Positions 10,058-18,692 of a stretch of DNA of 64,000 nucleotides are shown here, in pieces. Position 1 is the stretch's first letter. Every line of letters starts with the position of its first letter. A model generated the notes under the pieces. It saw only the letters and a program-made list of their open reading frames with translations, was not told where the DNA came from and made no database searches. Source of the DNA: Leptospira johnsonii (GTDB taxonomy: Bacteria; Spirochaetota; Leptospiria; Leptospirales; Leptospiraceae); the NCBI RefSeq assembly GCF_003112675.1, contig NZ_BFAY01000005.1, forward strand, positions 1 through 64,000, in the 5' to 3' direction. Made by a program: the position numbers and the translations under genes.

Positions 10058-12654
10058 TTCAATCCTAAGATCCTATAAATTTCTGACATATTCACCGAGT
10101 TTCTGACCTCATCCGCTAAACGATCTAAATTGGTTTCCAATTCGTATTTAGCCTGTATTTTACCCAAGGGTCTCATTCCTTTTTTGAGCCTGATCTTATC
10201 TAAGAACCATCTCCTGAACTCGTCTTCGTCGAATACTCCGTGTAAATAGGTTCCCCAAACTCTATCCGAGATCCCTTGGTGGCCTAAACTTTCGCCGGAA
10301 ATATTTTGGAATACGGATTTTGCATGACTCTCTTTAGTATTTCCGTGATGTATTTCATAGCCGGATACTTTTTTTCCGGATAGTAGATGGGTGCCTTCCG
10401 TTTGTTTTAGCAATTTCTCTTTTTCTAATACTGTTTTTACACCGATCAGACTTAAGCCTTCCGCAGAACCTAAATTACTTTCTATCTGAAAAGGATCATG
10501 AACGGATTCTCCCAACATTTGGTAACCTCCGCAGATTCCTATAATTTCCGTTTTTCCTTCTTTATGAAAATTTAAAATAGTTTCCGAGATCCCTGATTCT
10601 TTCAGATAATTCAGGTCCGTGATCACATTTTTGCTTCCGGGTAAGATTAAAACATCCGGATTTCCAATTTCTTCCTTTCTATGAGCGATCCTTACTCTTA
10701 CATCCGGTTCTATTCTAAGAGAATCCAGATCCGTATGGTTGGAAATCCTAGGTGTATCTATTAGAACAATATCTATCCTGTCTCCCAAGGGGGAAGTATC
10801 GCTCAAACTTCCTGATTTGAATTCCAAAGAATCTTCTTCAGGAAGCCTTAGGTCGTTGAGAAAGGGAACAATACCGAATACACTTTTGCGAGTGGTTTCT
10901 TCTAAATATCTGATCCCGGGATCAAGTAGGCTCTTTATTCCTCTGAAACGGTTAATTAGAAAACCGGAAACTAGTCTTCTTTCCCATTCCGACATGGTTT
11001 CCATGGCTCCAACAAAAGATCCGAATACTCCTCCGTGATCTATATTGCCGACTAGTAATACTTTTGACTTGGCATATTCTGCCATTCTCATATTTACTAT
11101 ATCTCTGTCTTTTAAGTTGACTTCGGAAACTCCACCTGCTCCTTCTAAAATAACCATATCGAATTCTTCCGAAAGTGAGTCGTATGATTTTTTGACCTCG
11201 TCGAAAGCGCTCAATTTGAATTTCATATAGTCCCGGAAATCCATCGCTTCTACCGGCTTTCCATTTAAGATGACTTGGGAATCTTTTTCGCTAGAAGGTT
11301 TGAGAAGAATAGGGTTCATTCTATAGTCTGCTCTGATCTTGCAAGCCTGTGCTTGCAGCGCTTGTGCCCTTCCTATTTCCGCACCTTCGTAGGTCACGAA
11401 AGAGTTCAATGCCATGTTTTGGGATTTAAACGGAGCTACCTTGAAGCCGTCTTGGGTAAAGATTCGGCAGAACGCAGTGGTTAATATACTCTTTCCAACA
11501 TTGGACGCAGTGCCTTGGAGCATCAACGCGGGCTTTGCTCGTTTTATCTTAGAAGGTTTTGGATCTTTTTTAAATACGGAATGAAAGGATTGTATGAGTT
11601 TTTCGTTTTCTTCCGGAGTTTTAACAGCAATTCTTATATAATTATTTTCTAATCCTTTAAAATTTTTGCAGTTTCGAATCCCGATTTTAAAGTCCTTAAG
11701 AAGAAGATACTCGAATTCCGAACTGTTATACTTTTGATCTAAAAATTCGAGTAGTATGAAATTCGCATTCGTATTATAAATCTGAAAAACTCCCAGATCT
11801 TCTAATTCTTTCTTAAAACCATTTTTCCATTCTGTAATTTTTTCTTTGGTCTTAAATAAAAACCCCTGGTCTTCTCCGAATTTTTCTATAATCGCCGCAC
11901 TTAAACTATTTAGGGACCAGGTGGGAAGAATTTCCGAAACTTTGGACGCGATCTTGGGATCCGCTAATAAAAGTCCTATTCTAAGTCCTGGAAGAGCTAA
12001 AATTTTTGTCAAGGACCAGAGAACTGACAGGTTTTCTGATCTATAATTTCGAAATGAAAAGTCGCCTGGGCAAAAGTCTATAAAAGATTCATCTATTACG
12101 AAAAACGAATTTTTATATTCTGAAGAAATATTTAGTATCTTTTTTCTATCTAATAGTTTTCCAGTGGGATTATTTGGATGTCCTAATAGAACTAAGATTT
12201 GTTTTCCAAGATTCTTTTTGAGAATCTCTGCCAGTTCCTCGTAGTTCAATTCAAAATTCGATTCTTTTTGAAGGTGGATTTCCTGGATTTGTAGTCCGGT
12301 TAATTCGATACTTTTTTGATAATCTATATAAGAAGGTTGGGCTATTACTGCCAGATCGAATTTTTTGATCTTCGGAAGAATATGAATGAGTTCGGAGGCG
12401 CCATTCCCAAAAACAATTTCATCCTTTGGAATATTCCAATATTTTTCTAAAGAGATTCTGGCCCCTGTGTAGTTCGGATCTGGATAATGTATTAGATCAC
12501 TGATCCTTGAATTGATCAATGGACGGACCCAGTCTGGGAAACCTAAAGGATTTAGGTTGGAAGAAAAATCCAAAATTCCAGAAGGATTTACTCCGGCAAT
12601 AGTTGCCATCTTGAGTAGATTTCCTCCGTGTGATATTATATTCTCCGATTTCAT
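10054..12654 (-). CDS. Fusion: threonine-phosphate decarboxylase (CobD) + adenosylcobyric acid synthase (CbiP/CobQ)
   Basis: An 866-residue two-enzyme chain. Residues ~1-365 form a fold-type I PLP enzyme with YPDPNY, GHPNNPTG and the Schiff-base Lys at ~217 in SLTKILALPGLRIG, matching CobD, which decarboxylates L-threonine O-3-phosphate to aminopropanol phosphate. Residues ~375-866 are CbiP/CobQ: an N-terminal P-loop-like GTASNVGKS, the PFKSQNMALNS segment, and a class I amidotransferase-like domain with LPGSKNVITDL and GICGGYQMLG (Cys ~708). CbiP amidates the b, d, e and g side chains using glutamine and ATP. No stop or frameshift separates the halves; the join is a short basic linker (KPSKIKRAKPA). 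Both parts are near full family length and keep key residues, so both are probably active. Confidence 0.94.
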   Translation of the reverse strand: MKSENIISHGGNLLKMATIAGVNPSGILDFSSNLNPLGFPDWVRPLINSRISDLIHYPDPNYTGARISLEKYWNIPKDEIVFGNGASELIHILPKIKKFDLAVIAQPSYIDYQKSIELTGLQIQEIHLQKESNFELNYEELAEILKKNLGKQILVLLGHPNNPTGKLLDRKKILNISSEYKNSFFVIDESFIDFCPGDFSFRNYRSENLSVLWSLTKILALPGLRIGLLLADPKIASKVSEILPTWSLNSLSAAIIEKFGEDQGFLFKTKEKITEWKNGFKKELEDLGVFQIYNTNANFILLEFLDQKYNSSEFEYLLLKDFKIGIRNCKNFKGLENNYIRIAVKTPEENEKLIQSFHSVFKKDPKPSKIKRAKPALMLQGTASNVGKSILTTAFCRIFTQDGFKVAPFKSQNMALNSFVTYEGAEIGRAQALQAQACKIRADYRMNPILLKPSSEKDSQVILNGKPVEAMDFRDYMKFKLSAFDEVKKSYDSLSEEFDMVILEGAGGVSEVNLKDRDIVNMRMAEYAKSKVLLVGNIDHGGVFGSFVGAMETMSEWERRLVSGFLINRFRGIKSLLDPGIRYLEETTRKSVFGIVPFLNDLRLPEEDSLEFKSGSLSDTSPLGDRIDIVLIDTPRISNHTDLDSLRIEPDVRVRIAHRKEEIGNPDVLILPGSKNVITDLNYLKESGISETILNFHKEGKTEIIGICGGYQMLGESVHDPFQIESNLGSAEGLSLIGVKTVLEKEKLLKQTEGTHLLSGKKVSGYEIHHGNTKESHAKSVFQNISGESLGHQGISDRVWGTYLHGVFDEDEFRRWFLDKIRLKKGMRPLGKIQAKYELETNLDRLADEVRNSVNMSEIYRILGLK

Positions 12655-13205
12655 AAACTAATATCCAAAGAAGGTTTGATCCGGATAGGGATCCCGCTAA
12701 CTAAAAAATACACTTCATTTGCTAAAGAGGAAAAGGTTTGATTACAAATTCCTAATAGATCTCGGTATTGTCGACCTTCCTTGGTTTCCGGGACAAGGCC
12801 CATCCCGACTTCGTTTGTGACTATAAATACACTCTTCGTTTGTGAATCCAAGATATGCTGTCCAAGTTTGGTGCAAGTGTCTTTGATCTGCTCTTCGGTC
12901 AAATAAAGGTTTTTTCCGTTTGCATGGTACATCAAATTATTGATCCAAAGGCTTAGGCAATCTAATAGAACCACAGAGTCTGAAGGAATACTATCGAATA
13001 CGGAAGAAAGTTCCGTTTCTTCTTCGATTGTATCCCAGTTGATTCTTTCTCGTTGGTGCCTTTGTATCCTTTCTTCCATTTCTGAGTCTACACGGGGACA
13101 GGTGGCAAGAAAGAATTTTTTTCCTTCTATAGAATTTGCTTTTTCTAATGCAAATCTACTTTTTCCGCTTCTACATCCGCCAGTGATCAAAACTATCCCG
13201 GCCAT
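12651..13205 (-). CDS. cobU: Adenosylcobinamide kinase / adenosylcobinamide-phosphate guanylyltransferase CobU
   Basis: A 184-residue protein with the P-loop GGCRSGKS at the N terminus, the conserved ERIQRHQRER segment containing the candidate guanylylated His, LLDCLSLWINN and TNEVGMGLVPE. CobU phosphorylates adenosylcobinamide and transfers GMP to give adenosylcobinamide-GDP. It has a strong ribosome-binding site (AAGGAG) inside the end of the preceding gene, which it overlaps by 13 bp, and its own end overlaps the next gene by 4 bp. Confidence 0.95.
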   Translation of the reverse strand: MAGIVLITGGCRSGKSRFALEKANSIEGKKFFLATCPRVDSEMEERIQRHQRERINWDTIEEETELSSVFDSIPSDSVVLLDCLSLWINNLMYHANGKNLYLTEEQIKDTCTKLGQHILDSQTKSVFIVTNEVGMGLVPETKEGRQYRDLLGICNQTFSSLANEVYFLVSGIPIRIKPSLDISL

Positions 13206-13822
13206 TCTGATCTCCTTAAAGAAGATGTCCTGATCATGTCAGTTAGAACTGCTTGCCCATTTTTGAATATATCTAAGTAAATAAGAGTAGAAGGAGCTAT
13301 TTTGAATTTTGTATAAAATGAATATGGAAGACTTAAAAAAGAACAAAGTAGAAGGGATAGAATTCCTCCATGGCTTAGAATGAAGACGGAATGATCTGAA
13401 GTTGATAGAATATGATCTTTGAATACTTCGGCTCTTGTTTGGAAGTCATTTAAACTTTCTCCTTTCGGAAGTTGGAAAGAAGGGGAGAAGTCCGCGAATT
13501 TTTTTAAACTTTCTAAATTTGCTTCCGCAAGTTCCGAGAAGGATCTGCCTTCCCATTCTCCGAAATCTAGTTCCTGTAGTTCTTCTCTGAATTCCGGTTG
13601 TATTTCTTTAGGAAATCTTAATGCGTCGAAGGTTTCTCTACATTGTTTTGAAGGACTTATATATACTTTTCCTTTTAGAAATTTCTCTCGGATTTTTCCT
13701 TCAATTATTTGTATTTCTTTGATCCCTTCCTTTGAAAGAGAAACTTCTTTTCGCCCCAAATATCTACCTCCATATTCCGAAGGAATACTTGGGTGTCTGA
13801 ATAAACATAAAGATTTTTTCAT
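13193..13822 (-). CDS. Histidine phosphatase family protein, CobC-like (first copy)
   Basis: A 209-residue protein with start chosen at 13822 (MKKSLCLFRHP), because that ATG overlaps the cbiZ stop in an ATGA coupling; the longer frame up to 13996 would overlap cbiZ by 178 bp. The N-terminal catalytic motif is FRHP instead of the usual RHGE: the His is kept but Gly is replaced by Pro. Other family features are present: SPSKQCRETF, LQELDFGEWEGRSF and the second His in ILSHGG. The GEWEGRSF block is typical of alpha-ribazole phosphatases. Its place between cbiZ and cobU supports a role in nucleotide loop assembly. Confidence 0.84.
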   Translation of the reverse strand: MKKSLCLFRHPSIPSEYGGRYLGRKEVSLSKEGIKEIQIIEGKIREKFLKGKVYISPSKQCRETFDALRFPKEIQPEFREELQELDFGEWEGRSFSELAEANLESLKKFADFSPSFQLPKGESLNDFQTRAEVFKDHILSTSDHSVFILSHGGILSLLLCSFLSLPYSFYTKFKIAPSTLIYLDIFKNGQAVLTDMIRTSSLRRSEWPG

Positions 13823-14523
13823 ATATGAACAGACCTTGAATATTCCGGAAACAAGAGATTTCTTGCTCTTTTCCATTTGAGGATACCTTGAGCGACGGCT
13901 TTGTAAGAGGTTGCTCCAATTAGATGACCGAAGATCGTATGTTTCCCTGCGTAATCTATCCCATTGGGTCCAGTAGGAGAGATGACGCCGATACAATCTG
14001 TTCCAGTACCGGTCGCTAAATTGTTTTTGTTTTGTATATGGATCTCGGATTCTAAAACTGCTAGGGTCCTTGCCTCGGACGCTATGGAGATCGCTTCTAT
14101 ACTTGCGGAGAAGGTAAGTGCTTCTGAAGTTTGGACGAGTAAGTTGATTGTCCCTATTTTTTTATTTAGTTTGGGTGTATCTCCGACTCTAACAGCATTT
14201 CCTAAACCTACTGTTGCAATGGACCTAACATGTAAACCATTCAAACTTTTTTCTACTACGGAATGATCCAAGAGAGAAGCACTTGTCATAAAGCCCAAAA
14301 CTTCTTCTTTTTCTCCTTTATCTACCAATCGATTTCTATAATATTCTTCCGGAATAATTTCGGGACTTAGATCTGTATTCGAAACTTTTAACCAATATAC
14401 TTTATTTGTGGTTAAGTATCCTCCTCCCACTACTGCCCAGCTTAAGGAAGAGTGGGGTCTCGAAAGTTGGAGTTCCAACCAAGTTTCGGAAACTCCGATT
14501 TGATCTGTCGTAAAGAAGCTCAA
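13819..14523 (-). CDS. cbiZ: Adenosylcobinamide amidohydrolase CbiZ
   Basis: A 234-residue protein with the CbiZ-family pattern: RPHSSLSWAVVGGG, GFMTSASL, ATVGLGNAVRVG and, near the C terminus, the diagnostic TGTGTDCIGV followed by YAGKHTIFGHLIG. CbiZ cleaves the aminopropanol arm of adenosylcobinamide or pseudocobalamin to give adenosylcobyric acid, which CbiB can reuse. It is a salvage and remodelling enzyme. The start appears to be TTG at 14523, preceded by an AGGAG ribosome-binding site and overlapping the cbiA stop by 4 bp. Confidence 0.92.
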   Translation of the reverse strand: MSFFTTDQIGVSETWLELQLSRPHSSLSWAVVGGGYLTTNKVYWLKVSNTDLSPEIIPEEYYRNRLVDKGEKEEVLGFMTSASLLDHSVVEKSLNGLHVRSIATVGLGNAVRVGDTPKLNKKIGTINLLVQTSEALTFSASIEAISIASEARTLAVLESEIHIQNKNNLATGTGTDCIGVISPTGPNGIDYAGKHTIFGHLIGATSYKAVAQGILKWKRARNLLFPEYSRSVHI

Positions 14524-15899
14524 ACTTTAAATCTCCTGCAAGAGGCTAGAAAGTTTTTTGGAATTTCAGGATTGGAAGCCCAGTGCGCATGTACATAACT
14601 CGCCAAAACATTAGAGACAGTATAACCTTCTCTAGTAGTTTGATCTGACTTACGTTTTCTGATATGATAGGAGAATATCGACTCATCATCATTTTCTAAG
14701 ATGAGATCGGAGTATCTGAATTGGTGCCCTCTGAAACGAATCCCAGCCTCTCCCAAGATGGTCCTTTTTTCCGTATAGGCTTCTACATACCCTAAACTTT
14801 TGAGCTTAGGGCCCATGATCGCCTTGCCTGGGATCAGACCTACCATAGGAAAACTTTGGCCTTCTATGTTTTGGATCTCGGAAGAAAGATACATCAATCC
14901 TCCGCATTCCGCATATATTGGCTTTTCTGAATTTGCAAAATTTTTGATATCTTCTATAAGAATTTTATTTTTTGCTAAACTATCTGCGAATAACTCCGGA
15001 TATCCTCCCCCAAAGTATAATCCATCTACTTCCGGAAGTTTGGTATCTCTTAGGGGGGAGAAGAAAATCAGTTCTGCTCCATTCTCCCGTAATTTTTTGA
15101 AATTATCTTCATAATAGAAATGAAATGCTTCATCGAATGCTATTCCAATTTTGCAATCAGCGGTTTTAGTTTGGATTTCAGTTAGTCCTTCCGAGAAGAT
15201 CGGAGCTGCGGAGTTAGAGATCTCCAGGATTTTTTCTATATCCAGCCATTCTTTAGCTAGATCTTTCCAGAAAGAAAGTTTTTCTTCCGTTAAGATATCA
15301 GGGCCGGCTGAATGAAGTCCTAAATGTCTTTCCGGGAAGGAATGCTCATAAGACTTAGGAAATCCTCCTAAAATTGGCAACGGAATACTTGCAGTTTCTA
15401 TAATGGAAAGATGACTCTTACTTCCTAAAAAATTAGCGATAAAACCTTGGATAGGAACTTCAGAATCATGATTTTTGATACCTGACGCAATCGCAGAAAA
15501 AGTCCCAGCCATTCCTGACGCATCGATCAATACAACGGTAGGGACTTGTAGCCATTTTGCAATTTCTGCAGTGGAGCCTGCTTCCGAATTAGGAGAATGG
15601 CCATCGAATAATCCCATCACTCCTTCTATGATGGAAATGTCTGATCCTTGGCTCGCTCCTACAAAACTGGAAATTACGGAATCTTTTCCCATTAACCAGC
15701 CGTCCAGATTTTGGCATGTTTTTCCGGTAACGAATGAATGATAACCTGGATCCAAATAATCAGGTCCACATTTGAATACAGAAACTTTTAGACCTCTGGA
15801 TTGTAGTGCCTTGGTCAGCGCTATTGTAAATGTGGTCTTTCCGGTTCCACTTCCTGTTCCGGAAATAAGTATTCTTGGTATTTTGATCTCTTGTATCAT
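14520..15899 (-). CDS. cbiA: Cobyrinic acid a,c-diamide synthase CbiA
   Basis: A 459-residue protein with an N-terminal nucleotide-binding loop (GTGSGTGKTTFTIAL), the CGPDYLDPGYH segment, EGVMGLFDG, and a C-terminal glutamine amidotransferase-like domain with YFGGGYPE and AECGGLMYL (catalytic Cys). It amidates the a and c carboxylates of cobyrinic acid with glutamine and ATP. Presence of CbiD, CbiG and CbiX in the same operon marks the substrate as the cobalt-containing form (anaerobic route). The gene starts 6 bp after cobA/cobO and overlaps cbiZ. Confidence 0.95.
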   Translation of the reverse strand: MIQEIKIPRILISGTGSGTGKTTFTIALTKALQSRGLKVSVFKCGPDYLDPGYHSFVTGKTCQNLDGWLMGKDSVISSFVGASQGSDISIIEGVMGLFDGHSPNSEAGSTAEIAKWLQVPTVVLIDASGMAGTFSAIASGIKNHDSEVPIQGFIANFLGSKSHLSIIETASIPLPILGGFPKSYEHSFPERHLGLHSAGPDILTEEKLSFWKDLAKEWLDIEKILEISNSAAPIFSEGLTEIQTKTADCKIGIAFDEAFHFYYEDNFKKLRENGAELIFFSPLRDTKLPEVDGLYFGGGYPELFADSLAKNKILIEDIKNFANSEKPIYAECGGLMYLSSEIQNIEGQSFPMVGLIPGKAIMGPKLKSLGYVEAYTEKRTILGEAGIRFRGHQFRYSDLILENDDESIFSYHIRKRKSDQTTREGYTVSNVLASYVHAHWASNPEIPKNFLASCRRFKV

Positions 15900-15905
15900 A
15901 ATTTT

Positions 15906-16439
15906 TTAATAGTCTATCCCAATCTGTGCTGGGATCCCGTTTTTATAAGGATGTTTGGGAGATTCGATTTGGCTAACTAGGTCCGCCATATCGGTTAAAA
16001 GACTCGGACAATTTCTACCCGTAAGTATGATATGCAGATCGTTTGGTTTTTTGGATAGAACCTCAAAGACTTCTTCAGGAGTAAGCCATCCATAATGAAA
16101 AGCGTATGTTATCTCATCAAATATAAGTATTTTATAATTTTCTGAAAATATCATATCGCAAGATTTTTCCCACGCAGATCTGGCGGCCTTTTTGTCGCGA
16201 TCTAGGTCATCGCTTTCCCAGGTGAAGCCGAGTCCCATTACGTGGAAGTCCAGATCGGCAATAGTTTTTGCAAATTTTCTTTCGCCTGTTTCCCATTTTC
16301 CCTTTAAAAATTGAACAACACCACATTTCATTCCTCTTCCTAATGCTCTGAATAGAATTCCGAGCGCAGCAGTGGTTTTCCCTTTTCCAGGACCAGTAAA
16401 TACTAAAATCAGTCCTTTTTTATCAGTGGAAGAATTCAT
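15906..16439 (-). CDS. cobO: Cob(I)yrinic acid a,c-diamide adenosyltransferase (CobA/CobO/BtuR type)
   Basis: A 177-residue protein with the CobA-family P-loop GPGKGKTTAALG, VQFLKGKWETGE, the GLGFTWESDD segment, LIFDEITYAF and LTGRNCP. The family transfers the adenosyl group of ATP to the Co(I) corrin. The start overlaps the cbiF stop by 4 bp. The enzyme needs Co(I), so a reductant is required; the FNR-like reductase at 23605-24360 is one candidate. Confidence 0.94.
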   Translation of the reverse strand: MNSSTDKKGLILVFTGPGKGKTTAALGILFRALGRGMKCGVVQFLKGKWETGERKFAKTIADLDFHVMGLGFTWESDDLDRDKKAARSAWEKSCDMIFSENYKILIFDEITYAFHYGWLTPEEVFEVLSKKPNDLHIILTGRNCPSLLTDMADLVSQIESPKHPYKNGIPAQIGIDY

Positions 16440-17218
16440 GTGGTTTCCGAAACGATCTGCTTCTTGTTGGCTTTTCTGAATTTATGGGAGAAGTCGGAAG
16501 CATAGAGTCTGGAGTCAGCAAAATCATGGCAGTCCAATACTTTACCCACGAAGATGATCGCTGTGGCTGTGATCTTTTCTTCTTTTACCTTAGATACTAT
16601 GTTTTCTAAGGTCCCAGTAACTATCTTTTGTTCCGGCCAAGTGGCCTTTTGAACGACCGAGACAGGACAGTCCTTACCATAGTGAGGGATCAGTTCTTCT
16701 GTAATTTTACGAATATGTAAAACACTTAAAAAGAATACTAAAGTTGCTCCAGTCGATGCAAATGTTTCCAGCTTTTCTTTTTCCGGCATAGGAGTTCTTC
16801 CTTCTGCGCGAGTAATGACCACGGATTGAGACACTTCCGGGAGAGTGAGTTCCTTTCCTAACATTGCAGCCGCAGCGGTAAAAGAAGAAACTCCCGGAAC
16901 GATCTCATATGGGATTCTCAGCTCATCCATTTTTCTCATCTGCTCTGCTGTGGAGCCGAATATGGATGGATCTCCCGTATGGACTCTTGCAACATCCAGG
17001 TCCTTCTTCTTGGCATCTTCTAAGATGGAAATTATATCTTCTAAAGTCATTTTAGAAGAATCTAATACTGTTGCAGCCGGATTTGCCCTCTCTATTACTC
17101 TTTGTGGAACAAGGGACCCTGTATAAAGAACAATAGGGCAGGTTTCCACGAGTCTTGCACCTTTGATTGTGATCAGATCCGGATCTCCTGGTCCTGCGCC
17201 AATGATATAAACTTTCAT
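16436..17218 (-). CDS. cbiF: Cobalt-precorrin-4 C11-methyltransferase CbiF
   Basis: A 260-residue SAM-dependent tetrapyrrole methylase. It starts with VYIIGAGPGDPDLITIKG, followed by YTGSLVP, VARVHTGDPSIFGS and PGVSSFTAAAA, all characteristic of CbiF/CobM. It methylates C11 of the corrin ring. Sequence resemblance to the other Cbi methyltransferases in this operon reflects the shared fold; the HTGDPSIFG form of the GDP motif indicates CbiF. Confidence 0.94.
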   Translation of the reverse strand: MKVYIIGAGPGDPDLITIKGARLVETCPIVLYTGSLVPQRVIERANPAATVLDSSKMTLEDIISILEDAKKKDLDVARVHTGDPSIFGSTAEQMRKMDELRIPYEIVPGVSSFTAAAAMLGKELTLPEVSQSVVITRAEGRTPMPEKEKLETFASTGATLVFFLSVLHIRKITEELIPHYGKDCPVSVVQKATWPEQKIVTGTLENIVSKVKEEKITATAIIFVGKVLDCHDFADSRLYASDFSHKFRKANKKQIVSETT

Positions 17219-17228
17219 AATAATACTC

Positions 17229-18692
17229 TCAATCGCATTTTAAAATATTATCCCTGAAGGTGGACCAAACTTGTTTGGGAGAATGTCCCAACCATCTTGC
17301 ATCCGTATATTTCCTATTTTCCCAGAGAATTTTTTTGCTATTATCTAAAACGTAGTTCCAAAGTCTTTCGCTGACGGATGAATTTCTATAGATGGAGAAT
17401 AGCTCGTAAACTTCTTCAGGCGAAGTTTCCGAAGGAAAAGAGATCAAAACGTCGAAATGGATTTGGGAAACGATTTCCTGGTCTCTAATTTTCAGTTCTA
17501 TCCATTTTCGGTCTTGCTCGATCGAATTAGAAAATCCGAATGTTTCAAGCTCGGTAGGTCGTTTTAATTTTCCGATTAAATAGTAATTCTCATCATTTTT
17601 ATAAAGAATCGCTCCGCCTAAACGTCCTAAATACTGGATTTTCTCTTCGGATCTTAATTCTAAGATCTGTGATTCCTTTTTCTTAGGAGAAACTTCTAAA
17701 AATTGTAATGCCTTTAATGCGGTGGATACGGAAGAATCTTGGGGTTCGATTACTTCTTCTTTTTCTCGTTCGAAAATGGTGGTGCTAGTTTTTACGAATG
17801 CACCTTGTATTTTAGTGATATTTAGATTTGGAGAAGCGGATCCTTTTTCGATCCTGCTTGCCAAATCGTTTTCCGTTCTTAAGGAAACTGCTCTATTTTG
17901 TCCGGGTTTTAATGATCCGTCTTCTAAAGAATATTTGTTTCCGTAGCCTCTGGGAGTCACAAAGAAACCTTCATAGACAAAGGACTGCGAAGATCCGATG
18001 ATAACTGTTGTATTCATTCCGATCTCGAATTCCAAAAAATGATCTAGATCGGAAAATTGAATATTCTCTTGTCTGCGATATGCGCTCTTTACGAGTGCGA
18101 CCGGGGTTGTTCCAGGTCTGTATTTTTTTATGATACGAGCAGCTTCTACAATTTGTCTTTGTCGTCTACCAGAGGCAGGATTGTAGAGATTGATCACAAA
18201 GTCTCCTTTGGCTGCGGACTCGATCCGATTTTCGATAACAGTCCAAGGAGTCAAAAGGTCGGAGAGGGAGATCCTGGCGGAATCGTGAACCATGGGAGCT
18301 CCTACAAGAGAACCGCATGAGCTGTCTGCGCTAATTCCTGGGATCATTTTTATCTCAGGAGAATCTCCCTTTTTCCAACCTGTATTTCTTAAAACTTCAA
18401 AAACGAGACCTGCCATTCCATAAACGCCTGCGTCTCCCGAGGAGATCAATGTCACTGTCTGTCCTGACTTCGCAGACTCGACTGCAGTTTGGGCACGAGT
18501 GATCTCTTCTGTCATTCCTGTGCGGGTTACTTGTTTTCCATTTAGATGATGTTTTACTAAATTGATATAGGTAGTGTATCCTATTATAGAATCTGCTTCT
18601 TTGATGGCAGATAACGCGGCAGGGGTGATATGAGAATCATTTCCCGGTCCTATCCCTACAATATTCAATTTCCCTTTTGGAGTTTCGTTCAT
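17229..18692 (-). CDS. cbiH: Cobalt-precorrin-3B C17-methyltransferase CbiH with long C-terminal extension
   Basis: A 487-residue protein. Residues ~1-250 are a typical CbiH/CobJ methylase (VGIGPGNDSHITPAAL, IGYTTYINLV, SSGDAGVYGMAGL, PGISADSSCGSLVGAP, INLYNPASGRR). CbiH forms the contracted ring by C17 methylation. Residues ~260-487 form an added domain that I do not recognise; it has only one Cys (near the end), so it does not look like the iron-sulfur/sulfite-reductase-like extension known in some CbiH60 proteins. It is rich in charged and aromatic residues and ends with a Trp-containing tail. It overlaps cbiG by 4 bp. Confidence 0.92.
   Translation of the reverse strand: MNETPKGKLNIVGIGPGNDSHITPAALSAIKEADSIIGYTTYINLVKHHLNGKQVTRTGMTEEITRAQTAVESAKSGQTVTLISSGDAGVYGMAGLVFEVLRNTGWKKGDSPEIKMIPGISADSSCGSLVGAPMVHDSARISLSDLLTPWTVIENRIESAAKGDFVINLYNPASGRRQRQIVEAARIIKKYRPGTTPVALVKSAYRRQENIQFSDLDHFLEFEIGMNTTVIIGSSQSFVYEGFFVTPRGYGNKYSLEDGSLKPGQNRAVSLRTENDLASRIEKGSASPNLNITKIQGAFVKTSTTIFEREKEEVIEPQDSSVSTALKALQFLEVSPKKKESQILELRSEEKIQYLGRLGGAILYKNDENYYLIGKLKRPTELETFGFSNSIEQDRKWIELKIRDQEIVSQIHFDVLISFPSETSPEEVYELFSIYRNSSVSERLWNYVLDNSKKILWENRKYTDARWLGHSPKQVWSTFRDNILKCD

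Noticed and set aside
13823..13996. N-terminal extension of the CobC-like gene
   Set aside because: It would overlap the conserved C terminus of cbiZ; the ATG at 13822 gives a standard 4-bp overlap and a normal family start.
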